DNA of 64,000 bases from Clostridiales bacterium (GTDB lineage: Bacteria > Bacillota > Clostridia > Lachnospirales > Lachnospiraceae). The notes below the pieces were generated by a model. It made no database searches and was not told the origin of the DNA. It saw nothing but the letters and a program-made list of their open reading frames with translations. The stretch lies in NCBI GenBank assembly GCA_029010495.1, contig JAQXKO010000019.1:1-64000 (forward strand), in the 5' to 3' direction. This document shows, piece after piece, positions 35,446 to 44,911 of this stretch (position 1 is the stretch's first letter; each line of letters opens with the position of its first letter). The position numbers and the translations under genes are program-made.

Positions 35446-36117
35446 CTAAACGATAATTGTAAACGTACCTATACCCAGCGACAGGCTTTTCCTGAACGAA
35501 TCCCAGTCAAACAGCGATTCACCTTCATTCCAGCCGTCAATTACCCTTAAAAACAGTCTGGTGGTACGCCTGTTATTTTTAATTACCTCATACCGCTCAT
35601 ATCCGATACAGGTCACCGTATGATTTGCATAATATCCAAATGCAAGATTTATAAGCAGCGGCATCTCATTGTCGAGGATATCGCATACATATTTATTGAC
35701 ATCAAAAAATGATGGTCTGGTAATAATTCTTCTGCCTTTTATGCCGTTTGACATGAGTGCGTATTTGAAAACACTCTTTATTCTGTAAAAAGGCGTCCCT
35801 CTGTTATCTGAATAGCCGTGCTTTGCGGCATATGACTTTATGTCCCAATACATATTTTTAAGAGTAGTATTGTATGTGCCTTTTTTTTCGGCCGCATACT
35901 GTACAACTCTTGTAATCGAGCACAGACTGCAATTGTTAACTCCTCCCTCCAGGACTGACTGTCGGAAGCCTAAAACACTAAGCTCAACTTTTTTAACCAA
36001 TCTTACATTCTGATATCCCCTGTCTGCCAGATATCTGCCTGCGTCATCAATCCTGTATCCGTCAAAAGCAAACAGCTTTTTATACAAATGAGTTTTTCTG
36101 TACCATTTCTTATCCAT
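35446..36117 (-). CDS. Putative papain-like cysteine protein, unknown function
   Basis: A 223-residue cytoplasmic protein. The order Cys63 in NNCSLCSIT, His166 in YYANHTVTCIGY and Asp194 in LRVIDGWNEGE, with intervening strand/helix spacing, matches a papain-like peptidase or transglutaminase-like (C39-type) fold. It has no signal or membrane segment. The assignment is inference from motif layout only. GAGGG lies 6 nt before the ATG. Neighbours are the acetylesterase and the GH130 gene, separated by a terminator from the latter. Confidence 0.65.
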   Translation of the reverse strand: MDKKWYRKTHLYKKLFAFDGYRIDDAGRYLADRGYQNVRLVKKVELSVLGFRQSVLEGGVNNCSLCSITRVVQYAAEKKGTYNTTLKNMYWDIKSYAAKHGYSDNRGTPFYRIKSVFKYALMSNGIKGRRIITRPSFFDVNKYVCDILDNEMPLLINLAFGYYANHTVTCIGYERYEVIKNNRRTTRLFLRVIDGWNEGESLFDWDSFRKSLSLGIGTFTIIV

Positions 36118-36185
36118 ATTTTTCCCTCAGATTATTATAATTCCATTTTACATCTTTTTCAGATTATTATCAATGTAAATAAATA

Positions 36186-36215
36186 AAAATTGCCCCGGAA
36201 TTCCGGGGCAATTTT
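36186..36215 (-). terminator. Terminator after the GH130 gene
   Basis: A perfect 13-bp stem AAAATTGCCCCGG/CCGGGGCAATTTT with an AATT loop and T runs, 28 nt past the GH130 stop on the minus strand. Confidence 0.95.
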
Positions 36216-36242
36216 ATAATCTGAGTCAGAGTATATTTTATT

Positions 36243-37223
36243 TTACATTGCATTGTCCTTGATAAACTTAACAAGCTCATCAACCTGTGTAAATGCCATT
36301 GCAACAACTGTATCTGCAGCACCGTAATAAATTGCAATACGTCCTGTTTCTGCATCGCAAAGAGTTGCACATGGGAAGCATACGTTAGGAACATCACCTA
36401 CGCACTCGTACATTGTTTCAGGATGTAAAATATAAGGACGACAACGATACTTAACCTTCCATGGCTCCTCTTTGTCAAGAATTGCAGCACCGATTGAGTA
36501 AATCATACAGTTACATGTCTGAGCTACTCCGTGGTAAATCATAAGCCATCCTTCATCGATTTCGATTGGGATAGGACCTGCGCCAACCTTTGTCCAAGCC
36601 CATTCCGCAGGCTCGAGTACATGATGATGATCACCCCAGTGAATCATATCAGGTGACTGGCTGATAAATACATCACCGAATGGTGTATGACCGTTATCGG
36701 AAGGACGTGAGAACATTACATACTTGCCGTTAATCTTCTTAGGGAATAATACACCGTTTCTGTTGTATGGAAGGAAGGCATTAGGAAGTCTGTAAAATGT
36801 CTTAAAATCGTATGAATAAGCCACACCGATTGTAGGACCCTTCCACTTTTCAAACTGAGCACACCATGTTACAAAATATTTATCTTCAATAAGGCAAACA
36901 CGTGGATCATAACCGTCAGCTGTTCCGACACATTCACCTGTTGCTTCATCATAAAGCTTTAAGATGTCAGGCTCAATATCCCAATTGATGGCGTCTTTAC
37001 TTTTTCCAAGGAAAAGATGACTCTTCATACATTTATCATCGCTTCTGAATACGCCTACGAATTCGCCATCCTTAGCAACTACAGCTGAATTAAATACACT
37101 ATTTGCACTTGGAATGGCATGTCTGTCAATAATCGGATTTGCGCTGTAACGCCAAACCACATCGTTGCAACCCTCAGGTCTGTCTTCCCAAGGAATATTT
37201 GGTAAATTTTCTCCAATAATCAT
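36243..37223 (-). CDS. GH130 beta-mannoside phosphorylase
   Basis: A 326-residue five-bladed beta-propeller enzyme of GH130, which phosphorolyses beta-mannosides to mannose 1-phosphate. Motifs are RYSANPIIDR at the start, FNSAVV, GYDPRVCLIEDKYF with the general-acid Asp, GPTIGVAYSYD, WTKVGAGPIPIE and WLMIYHGV. Absence of a signal peptide implies action on imported mannooligosaccharides. The ATG at 37223 has AAGGAG 9 nt upstream; upstream in-frame starts are before the SD. It is divergent from an AraC regulator that likely controls it. Confidence 0.92.
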   Translation of the reverse strand: MIIGENLPNIPWEDRPEGCNDVVWRYSANPIIDRHAIPSANSVFNSAVVAKDGEFVGVFRSDDKCMKSHLFLGKSKDAINWDIEPDILKLYDEATGECVGTADGYDPRVCLIEDKYFVTWCAQFEKWKGPTIGVAYSYDFKTFYRLPNAFLPYNRNGVLFPKKINGKYVMFSRPSDNGHTPFGDVFISQSPDMIHWGDHHHVLEPAEWAWTKVGAGPIPIEIDEGWLMIYHGVAQTCNCMIYSIGAAILDKEEPWKVKYRCRPYILHPETMYECVGDVPNVCFPCATLCDAETGRIAIYYGAADTVVAMAFTQVDELVKFIKDNAM

Positions 37224-37368
37224 GTTACCGTTCTCCTTTAAAATATAATATTCATATAGAAAAATCTGTACGAACTGTAATTTAACTATAGCATTCTGCT
37301 TTATTCTTTGATATAATAACAACATACAAAAATTGTATAATTCTATTTTTTGTGGGGAGAAGGATTAT

Positions 37369-38244
37369 ATGAGTAAATTATTTGAGTATATTGACACGCT
37401 TAGTGCTCCTTATGAAGCATTTTTTGTTGTGAGCGGTTATGAGGGTTTTCCTGTTCACTCGCACTGGCATTACTATATGGAGCTTATCTATCTTTATGAA
37501 GGAACGATAGACATAACATGCGATAAAATGTCCTACACGCTTCATAAAGGTGATTTATTTATTTTTTGTCCTAAAACAATTCATTCCATAAGCGCTCCGA
37601 ACGGAGCAGAATTTAAATACGGTGTATTAAAGTTTGATTCTGCCAAACTTTCCACCAATATCTGCAACGGCATCAGTCTTCGCCTTTTATTTGAAAATGC
37701 GGCAGACACTCCTGATTTCCTTCTTTTTTTCCAAAACGAAGAAATAAAGGATTTAAGGCTTGGTGACATTTTCACAAACTGTGCTAATGAGATAGTTAAC
37801 TGCTCCTACGGCTATGATTTGATACTTCAGTCCTATCTTGCAGAGCTGTTAATCATGCTTGTAAGAGTCATGAAGAAAAAGGGCTTTGATACCGACAGTA
37901 TTGCCTGTAAGACGGCACCAACCACATCAATTGAAACAATTACCGAGTATATTGACGCACATTCTTCAGAAAAAATAAATATAGCCGATCTGTCTTCAAT
38001 GTGCAATATGAGCTACAGCTACTTTGCCAAAAGCTTTCACCAGATGTATGGGCGCAGCTGTAAGGATTATCTTGAATTTGTCCGCATTACAAAGGCTGAA
38101 AATCTGCTTCTGTATACTAATCTCGACCTCACTTATATAAGCCTTGAAACAGGCTTTTCAGACTGCTCACATCTGATTAAAATTTTTAAGAAATGGAAGG
38201 GAATTACTCCGAAGCAATTCAGACTAAAGCACAAAAACAAATAA
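37369..38244 (+). CDS. AraC family transcriptional regulator
   Basis: A 291-residue regulator with an N-terminal cupin (HSHWHYYMELIYLYEGTI, about 25-90) and a C-terminal AraC DNA-binding domain (SFHQMYGRSCKDYLEFVRITKAE and ISLETGFSDCSHLIKIFKKWKGITPKQFR). GGGGAGAAGG precedes the ATG at 37369; a longer in-frame start at 37333 is ahead of it and less likely. Divergence from GH130 across 145 bp suggests local regulation by a mannoside-derived signal. Confidence 0.93.
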   Translation: MSKLFEYIDTLSAPYEAFFVVSGYEGFPVHSHWHYYMELIYLYEGTIDITCDKMSYTLHKGDLFIFCPKTIHSISAPNGAEFKYGVLKFDSAKLSTNICNGISLRLLFENAADTPDFLLFFQNEEIKDLRLGDIFTNCANEIVNCSYGYDLILQSYLAELLIMLVRVMKKKGFDTDSIACKTAPTTSIETITEYIDAHSSEKINIADLSSMCNMSYSYFAKSFHQMYGRSCKDYLEFVRITKAENLLLYTNLDLTYISLETGFSDCSHLIKIFKKWKGITPKQFRLKHKNK

Positions 38245-38342
38245 AAGCTTACCGATTCCGTCGTTGGAATTCTCCGCGACTGTTATCACATTAATAAAAA
38301 GTCAGAAAATGTTTATAAAATATGACACACTAATATGACAAA

Positions 38343-38386
38343 ACCCCGGTTCAGAGTGGTATTAACCTGACATTCTGAACCGGGGT
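38343..38386 (-). terminator. Terminator after the FKBP-like lipoprotein gene
   Basis: A 13-bp stem ACCCCGGTTCAGA/TCTGAACCGGGGT with an 18-nt loop and a T run on the minus strand, 8 nt after the stop at 38394. Confidence 0.9.
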
Positions 38387-38393
38387 AAATTAT

Positions 38394-39587
38394 TTATTTA
38401 TCGTCTTCAGTTTTATCGTCGGAGGCTTCCTCCGCCTTTGCATATTTGTAGAACAGCTCATTTGTGAAATGAACCTTTTCCAGATTAATTCTGTAGCCTC
38501 CCTCGCCGTAATACCTGTCATATGCTTTTACATATTCATCAAGGTTTTTATATGTTGTTGATGAAAGATATTTCTCACCGTACTCTTTGAACTTTTCATC
38601 AGAGAGAGTAAGATTTTCTATCTTTGCAATGCTGTATAACACAAGGTCATGCTTAATTGAATTTTCAGCCTGTTTCTTAAGAATTTCCTTATAAGCGTCC
38701 TCTGATTCGAGTCCCATTGCCGATATCAAATCCTGAATACTTCCCCCATTTGACGCCGCAATATACTTCATTGTTGAATAATAGTAATTATAGTATTCTT
38801 CCGCAAGACTGCTGATGTCACCAAACGTTGTATTGTCGATTATATACTTAATATAATTTGTCTGGCATGTATTGAAATAATCATCAACCTGGCTTGCAAC
38901 CTGAGCCTCAAGCTTCGTCTTAACATATTCTTTAAGCTTGTCCACGGAGTCAAAGCCAAACATCATATTATAACAGTTTTCCAGAGTAACCTCTGTTTCT
39001 TTGCCGAAATGATTTATTGTTACATCAAATTCTGCAGCCTTTCCTGCCAGTTCCTTTTCATCATAATCATTTGGAAAGGTTACTTTTACTACTCTTTTTT
39101 CACCCTTTTTTGCCCCTATCAGCTGTTCCTCAAAGGTGTCGATAAAAGTTTTGCTGCCGATTGTAAGATAATAGCTTTTTGATGTGCCGCCATCAAATGC
39201 TTTGCCGTCAATTTTGCCTTCAAAAGCAATATTTACTGTATCACCGTTTTTAACGGTATTGCCGGCAGCTGCTTCATCCTCTATATAGGCCTTAAAGCCA
39301 TCCTTAACGGACTCATCATAAAGCTTTTTAATATAATCCTGTATTTCTTCCTCAGTTACGGTTGCATCAAACGGCTCATACGTAAATGATTTATAATCAC
39401 CAAGCTTTATAACAAGTGCCAAATCATCATCCTTAATGGAAAAGGCCTTATTGTCTGATTCCGGTGCCTGTGTAATGGTTCCGTTAGTCTGTCCGGTCTG
39501 GTTATTATCCTTTTTACCTTCGCAGCCTGTCAAAACCGCTAATGACATCACAAGTGCTGCCACAACCAATTTTGTTCTTTTCATCAT
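38394..39587 (-). CDS. Surface lipoprotein with FKBP and trigger-factor-like C-terminal domain
   Basis: A 397-residue secreted protein with signal peptide and lipobox (LTGC, Cys at about 22). After a Gln/Thr-rich linker comes an FKBP-type domain (about 110-200; GDTVNIAFEGKIDGKAFDGG and IGAKKGEKRVVKVTFP) and a helical C-terminal region like that of trigger factor. It likely folds exported proteins outside the membrane. GGAGG precedes two adjacent ATGs. It lies 15 nt after a paralogue. Confidence 0.85.
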   Translation of the reverse strand: MMKRTKLVVAALVMSLAVLTGCEGKKDNNQTGQTNGTITQAPESDNKAFSIKDDDLALVIKLGDYKSFTYEPFDATVTEEEIQDYIKKLYDESVKDGFKAYIEDEAAAGNTVKNGDTVNIAFEGKIDGKAFDGGTSKSYYLTIGSKTFIDTFEEQLIGAKKGEKRVVKVTFPNDYDEKELAGKAAEFDVTINHFGKETEVTLENCYNMMFGFDSVDKLKEYVKTKLEAQVASQVDDYFNTCQTNYIKYIIDNTTFGDISSLAEEYYNYYYSTMKYIAASNGGSIQDLISAMGLESEDAYKEILKKQAENSIKHDLVLYSIAKIENLTLSDEKFKEYGEKYLSSTTYKNLDEYVKAYDRYYGEGGYRINLEKVHFTNELFYKYAKAEEASDDKTEDDK

Positions 39588-39602
39588 TTTCCTCCAAGGG
39601 TA

Positions 39603-40823
39603 TTATTTTACTGCATCTCCCGGTGTTGCCACCTCATCACTCTTAACTGCATACTTATCAAAAAGAGTATCAAGAATATATGCATTTAAGATATACTGTC
39701 TGAACATACCCTTACCGTAATACTTATCGTATGTTTCGGCATATTCCGATACAGAATCATATTCTGCTTCTTTTGCATACTTTTCTGCATATTCATTGTA
39801 TTTTTCATCACTGAGCTTAATTCCCTCTTTTTCTGCTATAAGCTCAAGAGTAATATTCTTCTTAACCTCATCAGCCGCCTGTTCCTTTAATGCTTTTTGA
39901 AATGATTCAACATCGGAATATCCGTACTGATTTGCAAGATTTGCCATGGTAAGCTTATAATCGCTTGCCATTTTCTCCATGGCTGAATAGTAATTCTTGT
40001 AAAACTCATCTGCTTCCTTAGTCAGCTCATCATACTTTGTGTTTTCGATGATATAAACAAGATATTCATTCTTTGAATTTTCATAATAAGACTTTTCGTT
40101 TGCAATGGCCTCTTCTTCAAGATATGTTCTGAGCTCCTTATAAATATCATCGAGCGTCTTGTATCCGAATACCTTTTCGTAGGCATTTTCCACGCTGTAT
40201 TCAGCCTCTTTGGAAAAATAATTAACAGTAACCGAAAAGATTGCTTCCTTGCCGGCAAGATCAGGATTCTGCGGATAAGAATCAGGAAATTTTGTCTTTA
40301 CGTCTCTCTTCTCACCCTTCTTTGCTCCGATAAGGCCATCCTCAAAGCCCTCTATAAATGCACCGCTGCCGATTGTGAGATCATAAGCTTCCGACTCTCC
40401 TCCCTTAAAGGCTTCGCCGTCAACAAAGCCCTTATAGGCAATATTTACCGTATCGCCTTTCTTAACAACATCATTTTCGCGGCTCTTATCTTCCTCGTAA
40501 ACTTTATATCCAATCTTGATATAATAATCGGTCATCTCTTTATAGTAGTTTTCTACATCTTTATCCGAAACAGTCTTATCAAACGTCTTGTATGAAAAGT
40601 TTTTATAATCGGCAAGCTCTTTAACCTTATCGGTTTTTTTGCCGCCGATAACTCCCATACCGTCAAGGACTAAATAAACCACTGTTCCCAGAATTGCAAT
40701 AACAGCAATAACGGCAAGCACTATCATTGCCGTTTTTTTATTGTTTTTTCCATTCTTTAAGGAAGCAGGCTTTGCCTTTTCGACAGACGCTTCCACATTT
40801 TCCAATTCGTAATTATCTGACAT
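39603..40823 (-). CDS. Membrane-anchored FKBP/trigger-factor-like protein (paralogue)
   Basis: A 406-residue protein with a cytoplasmic Lys-rich start, one membrane helix (about 31-52), an FKBP-like domain (GDTVNIAYKGFVDGEAFKGG, IGAKKGEKRDVKTKFP) and a long helical tail. It parallels the following lipoprotein domain by domain, so the pair arose by tandem duplication, with one copy lipid-anchored and the other membrane-spanning. AAGGAG precedes the ATG. It is likely an extracytoplasmic folding helper; the substrate is unknown. Confidence 0.85.
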   Translation of the reverse strand: MSDNYELENVEASVEKAKPASLKNGKNNKKTAMIVLAVIAVIAILGTVVYLVLDGMGVIGGKKTDKVKELADYKNFSYKTFDKTVSDKDVENYYKEMTDYYIKIGYKVYEEDKSRENDVVKKGDTVNIAYKGFVDGEAFKGGESEAYDLTIGSGAFIEGFEDGLIGAKKGEKRDVKTKFPDSYPQNPDLAGKEAIFSVTVNYFSKEAEYSVENAYEKVFGYKTLDDIYKELRTYLEEEAIANEKSYYENSKNEYLVYIIENTKYDELTKEADEFYKNYYSAMEKMASDYKLTMANLANQYGYSDVESFQKALKEQAADEVKKNITLELIAEKEGIKLSDEKYNEYAEKYAKEAEYDSVSEYAETYDKYYGKGMFRQYILNAYILDTLFDKYAVKSDEVATPGDAVK

Positions 40824-40847
40824 AATACTCCTTTACCTGTTTAGTTT

Positions 40848-42785
40848 TTATATATTTTTATTTTCCGCCGACATTGAAGAGATTGATCTGACCTTACTTC
40901 TGAACGCTTTTCTTTCTTTTTTATTCTGATACATTATCCGGTCTGCCTTCATAATGTACTCATCAATGGTTGCAATGCCGTCAGGCTTCTCAAAAACAAT
41001 ACCCGTGCTGGCACATATTTTATATGGCTTGCCCGAATCGCGATTATAGTTGTTAAGATATGCCTCAACACTCTTTATATAACGCTTTCCGGCTTCCTCG
41101 GCATTCTGCGCAAAGCCTACCACAACAAACTCATCGCCGCCAAATCTTGCACATACATCATCCTTGTCCGCATTTACAAGAAGTGCATTACCAAAGGTTT
41201 TAATTGCGTTATCTCCCTCAGCATGACCGTAGGTGTCATTTATTGACTTCAGCTCATCCAGATCAATGCTTGCCGTAAATACTTCAAGACCCTTTGCATA
41301 GCAGCTCTTAAGCATCTCAGGCACGCTGTTATAAAAGCCTCGCCTGTTGAAGAGCTTTGTGAGCGGATCTCTTATATAAAGCTCAGCCATGCGGTCGTTA
41401 ACTTCTTCAAGCTTTCGGTTAATCTGCAATAAGTATTTCTGCGTTTTAAATGTATCGAGTGCATTTCCCGTAGCATGATTATACATAATTGCAAATGCAA
41501 ATGATATTTTATCCATAGGCATGGAAAAAGCGAAATAGCCCATATTCCTTGTGATAGAATGAATAGGCATAATAACAAGCGGATGACTTATCGAAAGCTC
41601 AGCCTCAAAATTAGGAACAATATCATCCATGCTTATAACTGTTCCGATTTCTATTTCGTTTTCATATTTCTTAACAAGCACTCTTACAAGATTGTTCTTC
41701 TCGTCAGAGTTTTTCTTTGAACCGAGTGAAAACTCAGGAATATTGTCATCAACGAAGACATAACCGTTTGCAGGCATATAGCTGTGAAGCACATGAGCTA
41801 TCTGCATGGCACTGTCCTTGCGGGACATCTCTGCCTGCATCTGATACATATTCATCTGGTAAAGCGAATGTCGTCTGTTAAAATTGTAATACTCAAATAT
41901 CATTTCCGGCGTTACATTATGATGTGCATTAAGACAACCGCATGAGCCTCCCAATTCATATTCATAAGGGATGCTGTATTCTTCCTTAACCTTTTCACCC
42001 CTGATATAATCAGAAATTATGCTCATCATCTTCTGAGCCATTATTCTGAAATCTGCACCACAGGTTGTAAGACGCGGTTCGTTCCATTTTGCCTGCGGAA
42101 TACCGTCAAAGCCTGTTACGATTACGTCCTCGGGCACACGATAACCTTTTTCTCTGACCATGTTGCATACTGTAATTGCCATCACGTCATTAGCACATAT
42201 TATTGCCTCGGGTATGTCATATTCAAGGAGCTTTTCCGATGCTTCCCTGCACGGATCCTCCCAGAAATATCCATATGCTATACGATTATCATCAACTTCT
42301 ATGCCGTTTTCCCGAAGTACTTTTTTGTACACATTTTCTCTCTCGAGTGAAAATTCATTATCAGGCATACCTGACATAAAATCAACTCTGGTTACTCTGT
42401 GTTCCTCAATTATGTGGCGTACAAGCTTCTCAAATGAAGTCACGTAATCGACCATAACGGCGATACTGTCTTTAATCTTTCTTTCAAAGGACAAAACAGG
42501 TATTCCGATTTTTTTCCCCTGAGCGGCAATATAATTTAATGTTTCATCATCCTTGACATACTCGGAAAACATAATAATACCGTCAAACTTGGAATAATTT
42601 ATATCCTTAAATATTTGAATATCGGCATCAACCTCTGTATTTTGATAGCTTGTCACTGCAGTAGTGCATATTACGACTATTTTCCAATCCCTCATGGCTG
42701 CTTCTTTTTGAATCATCCCAAGACTGTCAATAACCTTATCATCATTTATATTTGTCGTACAAACTGCAATTATTTTATTTTCCAT
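40848..42785 (-). CDS. Soluble LacI-type sugar-sensor/GGDEF diguanylate cyclase fusion
   Basis: A 645-residue cytoplasmic protein. Residues 1-270 form a LacI/periplasmic-binding-type ligand domain without a helix-turn-helix (IICANDVMAITVCN, VPEDVIVTGFDGIPQAKW). Residues 300-480 are a linker of uncertain fold (possibly GAF-like), then a GGDEF domain with intact FGGDEF near residue 549 and DLDELKSINDTYGHAEGD. No RxxD I-site is seen five residues upstream. It probably makes c-di-GMP in response to a sugar. GGGGGA precedes the ATG. Confidence 0.85.
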   Translation of the reverse strand: MENKIIAVCTTNINDDKVIDSLGMIQKEAAMRDWKIVVICTTAVTSYQNTEVDADIQIFKDINYSKFDGIIMFSEYVKDDETLNYIAAQGKKIGIPVLSFERKIKDSIAVMVDYVTSFEKLVRHIIEEHRVTRVDFMSGMPDNEFSLERENVYKKVLRENGIEVDDNRIAYGYFWEDPCREASEKLLEYDIPEAIICANDVMAITVCNMVREKGYRVPEDVIVTGFDGIPQAKWNEPRLTTCGADFRIMAQKMMSIISDYIRGEKVKEEYSIPYEYELGGSCGCLNAHHNVTPEMIFEYYNFNRRHSLYQMNMYQMQAEMSRKDSAMQIAHVLHSYMPANGYVFVDDNIPEFSLGSKKNSDEKNNLVRVLVKKYENEIEIGTVISMDDIVPNFEAELSISHPLVIMPIHSITRNMGYFAFSMPMDKISFAFAIMYNHATGNALDTFKTQKYLLQINRKLEEVNDRMAELYIRDPLTKLFNRRGFYNSVPEMLKSCYAKGLEVFTASIDLDELKSINDTYGHAEGDNAIKTFGNALLVNADKDDVCARFGGDEFVVVGFAQNAEEAGKRYIKSVEAYLNNYNRDSGKPYKICASTGIVFEKPDGIATIDEYIMKADRIMYQNKKERKAFRSKVRSISSMSAENKNI

Positions 42786-42807
42786 ATGTCCCCCATACTA
42801 TATATAA

Positions 42808-43749
42808 CTAAAGCATCTTTATTTTACGCAGTACCAATATTGCAACTATACAAAGAACGATAATAATACCTATAATAATTTCAAATCCGAATGCCGTTGC
42901 CGCCAAAGGGACCCATTTGGCAGCCACATTCATTCCGTAAAGTCCCGAAATGATATTAGGTATGGACATTACAATCGTGATGGCAGCCAGATATTTCATG
43001 ACTGTATTTAACCTGTTATCAAGAATGGTTGAAAGATATTCTCTTGTTCCGTTAAGAATATCCTTATAGATAACCGTCATTTCGATTGCCTGCTTGTTTT
43101 CGACTATTACATCCTCCAGCAGCTCCTTATCCTCCGGATACTGCCTGATTTTTCCGTATCGTGAAAGACGTTCGATAATGGCTCCGTCAGCACGAAGTGA
43201 TGTTGCGAAGTATACAAGTGTGGATTCCAGCTCGTGAAGAGCAATCAAATCGGAGTCCTCTGTATTGTTACGGATACGCTCCTCTATTTCGGTGCGCTTC
43301 TTATCAATTACCCTGAGGTAATTCTGGTATACCATACACGTCTTATTTAATATCTGATAAACGAATCTCATCTGTTTTTTGGTAGAGAATTCTTTAACGT
43401 TATTCTTTACAAAATATTCCAGCACCGGTGTTTCTTCCGAACAGACTGTAATTATGGCTTCCTCGGTTATAATAATACCTAAAGGAATTGTGGTATAGCT
43501 GTCCTGATCCTGTCTGACCTCAACGGTAGGAATGTCCACGACGATAAGCGTATATTCATTTGATACATCAACTCGCGAGCTTTCCTCATCATCCATTGCG
43601 GCTCTGATATCAGCTATATCAATATCAAACTGATTAGCCAGGCTGACACTTTCCTCGTAAGTCGGGGCCACGGCTTTAATCCATCCGCCAGTTTCAAATG
43701 ATTTGTTTTCAAAAAGTTTACCGTTTTCAGTGCGATAATGCTTAATCAT
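42808..43749 (-). CDS. corA: CorA family magnesium/metal transporter
   Basis: A 313-residue CorA: a long acidic-helical cytoplasmic funnel, then two C-terminal membrane helices (about 250-270 and 285-308) joined by the signature YGMNV. The final Lys/Arg-rich end is typical. It imports Mg2+ or transports related divalent ions as a pentamer. GGGGAG lies before the ATG and a good promoter is upstream. Monocistronic; no M-box leader was seen. Confidence 0.93.
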   Translation of the reverse strand: MIKHYRTENGKLFENKSFETGGWIKAVAPTYEESVSLANQFDIDIADIRAAMDDEESSRVDVSNEYTLIVVDIPTVEVRQDQDSYTTIPLGIIITEEAIITVCSEETPVLEYFVKNNVKEFSTKKQMRFVYQILNKTCMVYQNYLRVIDKKRTEIEERIRNNTEDSDLIALHELESTLVYFATSLRADGAIIERLSRYGKIRQYPEDKELLEDVIVENKQAIEMTVIYKDILNGTREYLSTILDNRLNTVMKYLAAITIVMSIPNIISGLYGMNVAAKWVPLAATAFGFEIIIGIIIVLCIVAILVLRKIKML

Positions 43750-43798
43750 TGTTCTCCCCTTTCTTACGATAGTATATTATTTGCAAGCATACATTATG

Positions 43799-43827
43799 AT
43801 TGTATAACTTTATGACTGCAATGTCAA
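43799..43827 (-). promoter_or_regulatory. corA promoter
   Basis: On the minus strand a perfect TTGACA, 17-nt spacer, TACAAT. Confidence 0.8.
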
Positions 43828-43896
43828 CGTTTTTACTCTTTTTTCACATTCCGGAATGCTTTAATAAAGCAAATTACTGAGTATCGGACCAATATT

Positions 43897-44898
43897 TCAG
43901 CATATTCTCGGCAAGCCTTCACCCACGAGAACATCCTTTTTTACCCTGCCTCCGATATGGGTATTAATGTAGAGTCCGTGTTTTTCATCATCTCTTTCGC
44001 ATATTTTCCCTATTATCGCTGCATTCTCACCGTATTTTGAACGTTTGATGCACTCAAGCGCCTTTTCGGCATCCTCTTTTGCCACAACAGCAACCAGCTT
44101 GCCTTCATTGCCCATATAAAGAGGGTCAAGTCCCAAAAGATCCGAAAATCCGGCCACCTCACTGCTTACCGGAACAGCCTCCTCATCAATTTCAATCACA
44201 CATTCCGAGGCTTTTGAAAGCTCCGCAAGAATGGTTGCGAGACCGCCTCTTGTTATATCACGCATCGCCTTAATGCATACGCCCTCAGAACGCATGTTTT
44301 CTATCATATCCTTAAGCACCGCCACGTCTGACATCACATTATTTTCTATACCCATTCTGGTCTTTAATATTGCGACATGATGGTCTCCCAGATTGCCTGA
44401 CACTATAATGACATCACCCTCTGCCACACGGTCCGCACCGAACTCTTCATCCTCAAATACTCCCACGCCCGTTGTGTTGATATACAGGCCTCCGTCGCCC
44501 GGCACTACCTTGGTATCACCTGCAACTATTTTTACTCCGGCCTCTTCTGCAGCCGAAGCCATGCTCTTCACAATCATCTCGAGGTCATCAGTTTTAAGTC
44601 CGTTGCATAGAATAAAGCCACAGGTAAGATACTTCGGAACGGCTCCTCTTACAAGCAAATCGTTCACCGTGCCGCACACGCTGAGCTTTCCTATATCGCC
44701 GCCCGGAAATATATACGGCTCCACCACAAAGCTGTCGGTAGTAACGGCAAGCCTTCTGCCGCCGGGTACTATTGTTGCATCCTCCATTTGCGCAAGATAT
44801 TCGTTGTTAAAATATTTTGCAAATATATTTTCAATCAGACTTGAAGTACCAAGTCCTCCGCTTCCGTGTGCTGATGTAATTACCTTTTCCATAATCAT
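43897..44898 (-). CDS. hypE: Hydrogenase maturation factor HypE
   Basis: A 333-residue ATPase that dehydrates the thiocarbamate on its C-terminal Cys to give cyanide for the NiFe site. The expected C-terminal PRIC with terminal Cys is intact. N-terminal HGSGGLGTSSLIE and VTTDSFVVEP and GAVPKYLTCGFIL match AIRS-family folds. GGAGGG precedes the ATG by 6 nt. It is the last gene of the ech-hyp operon. No clear terminator was found after it. Confidence 0.97.
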   Translation of the reverse strand: MIMEKVITSAHGSGGLGTSSLIENIFAKYFNNEYLAQMEDATIVPGGRRLAVTTDSFVVEPYIFPGGDIGKLSVCGTVNDLLVRGAVPKYLTCGFILCNGLKTDDLEMIVKSMASAAEEAGVKIVAGDTKVVPGDGGLYINTTGVGVFEDEEFGADRVAEGDVIIVSGNLGDHHVAILKTRMGIENNVMSDVAVLKDMIENMRSEGVCIKAMRDITRGGLATILAELSKASECVIEIDEEAVPVSSEVAGFSDLLGLDPLYMGNEGKLVAVVAKEDAEKALECIKRSKYGENAAIIGKICERDDEKHGLYINTHIGGRVKKDVLVGEGLPRIC

Positions 44899-44911
44899 TC
44901 ATTTACCCTCC

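Noticed and set aside
43750-43896. M-box magnesium riboswitch before corA
   Set aside because: The region is too short and shows only a promoter; no conserved M-box elements were seen.
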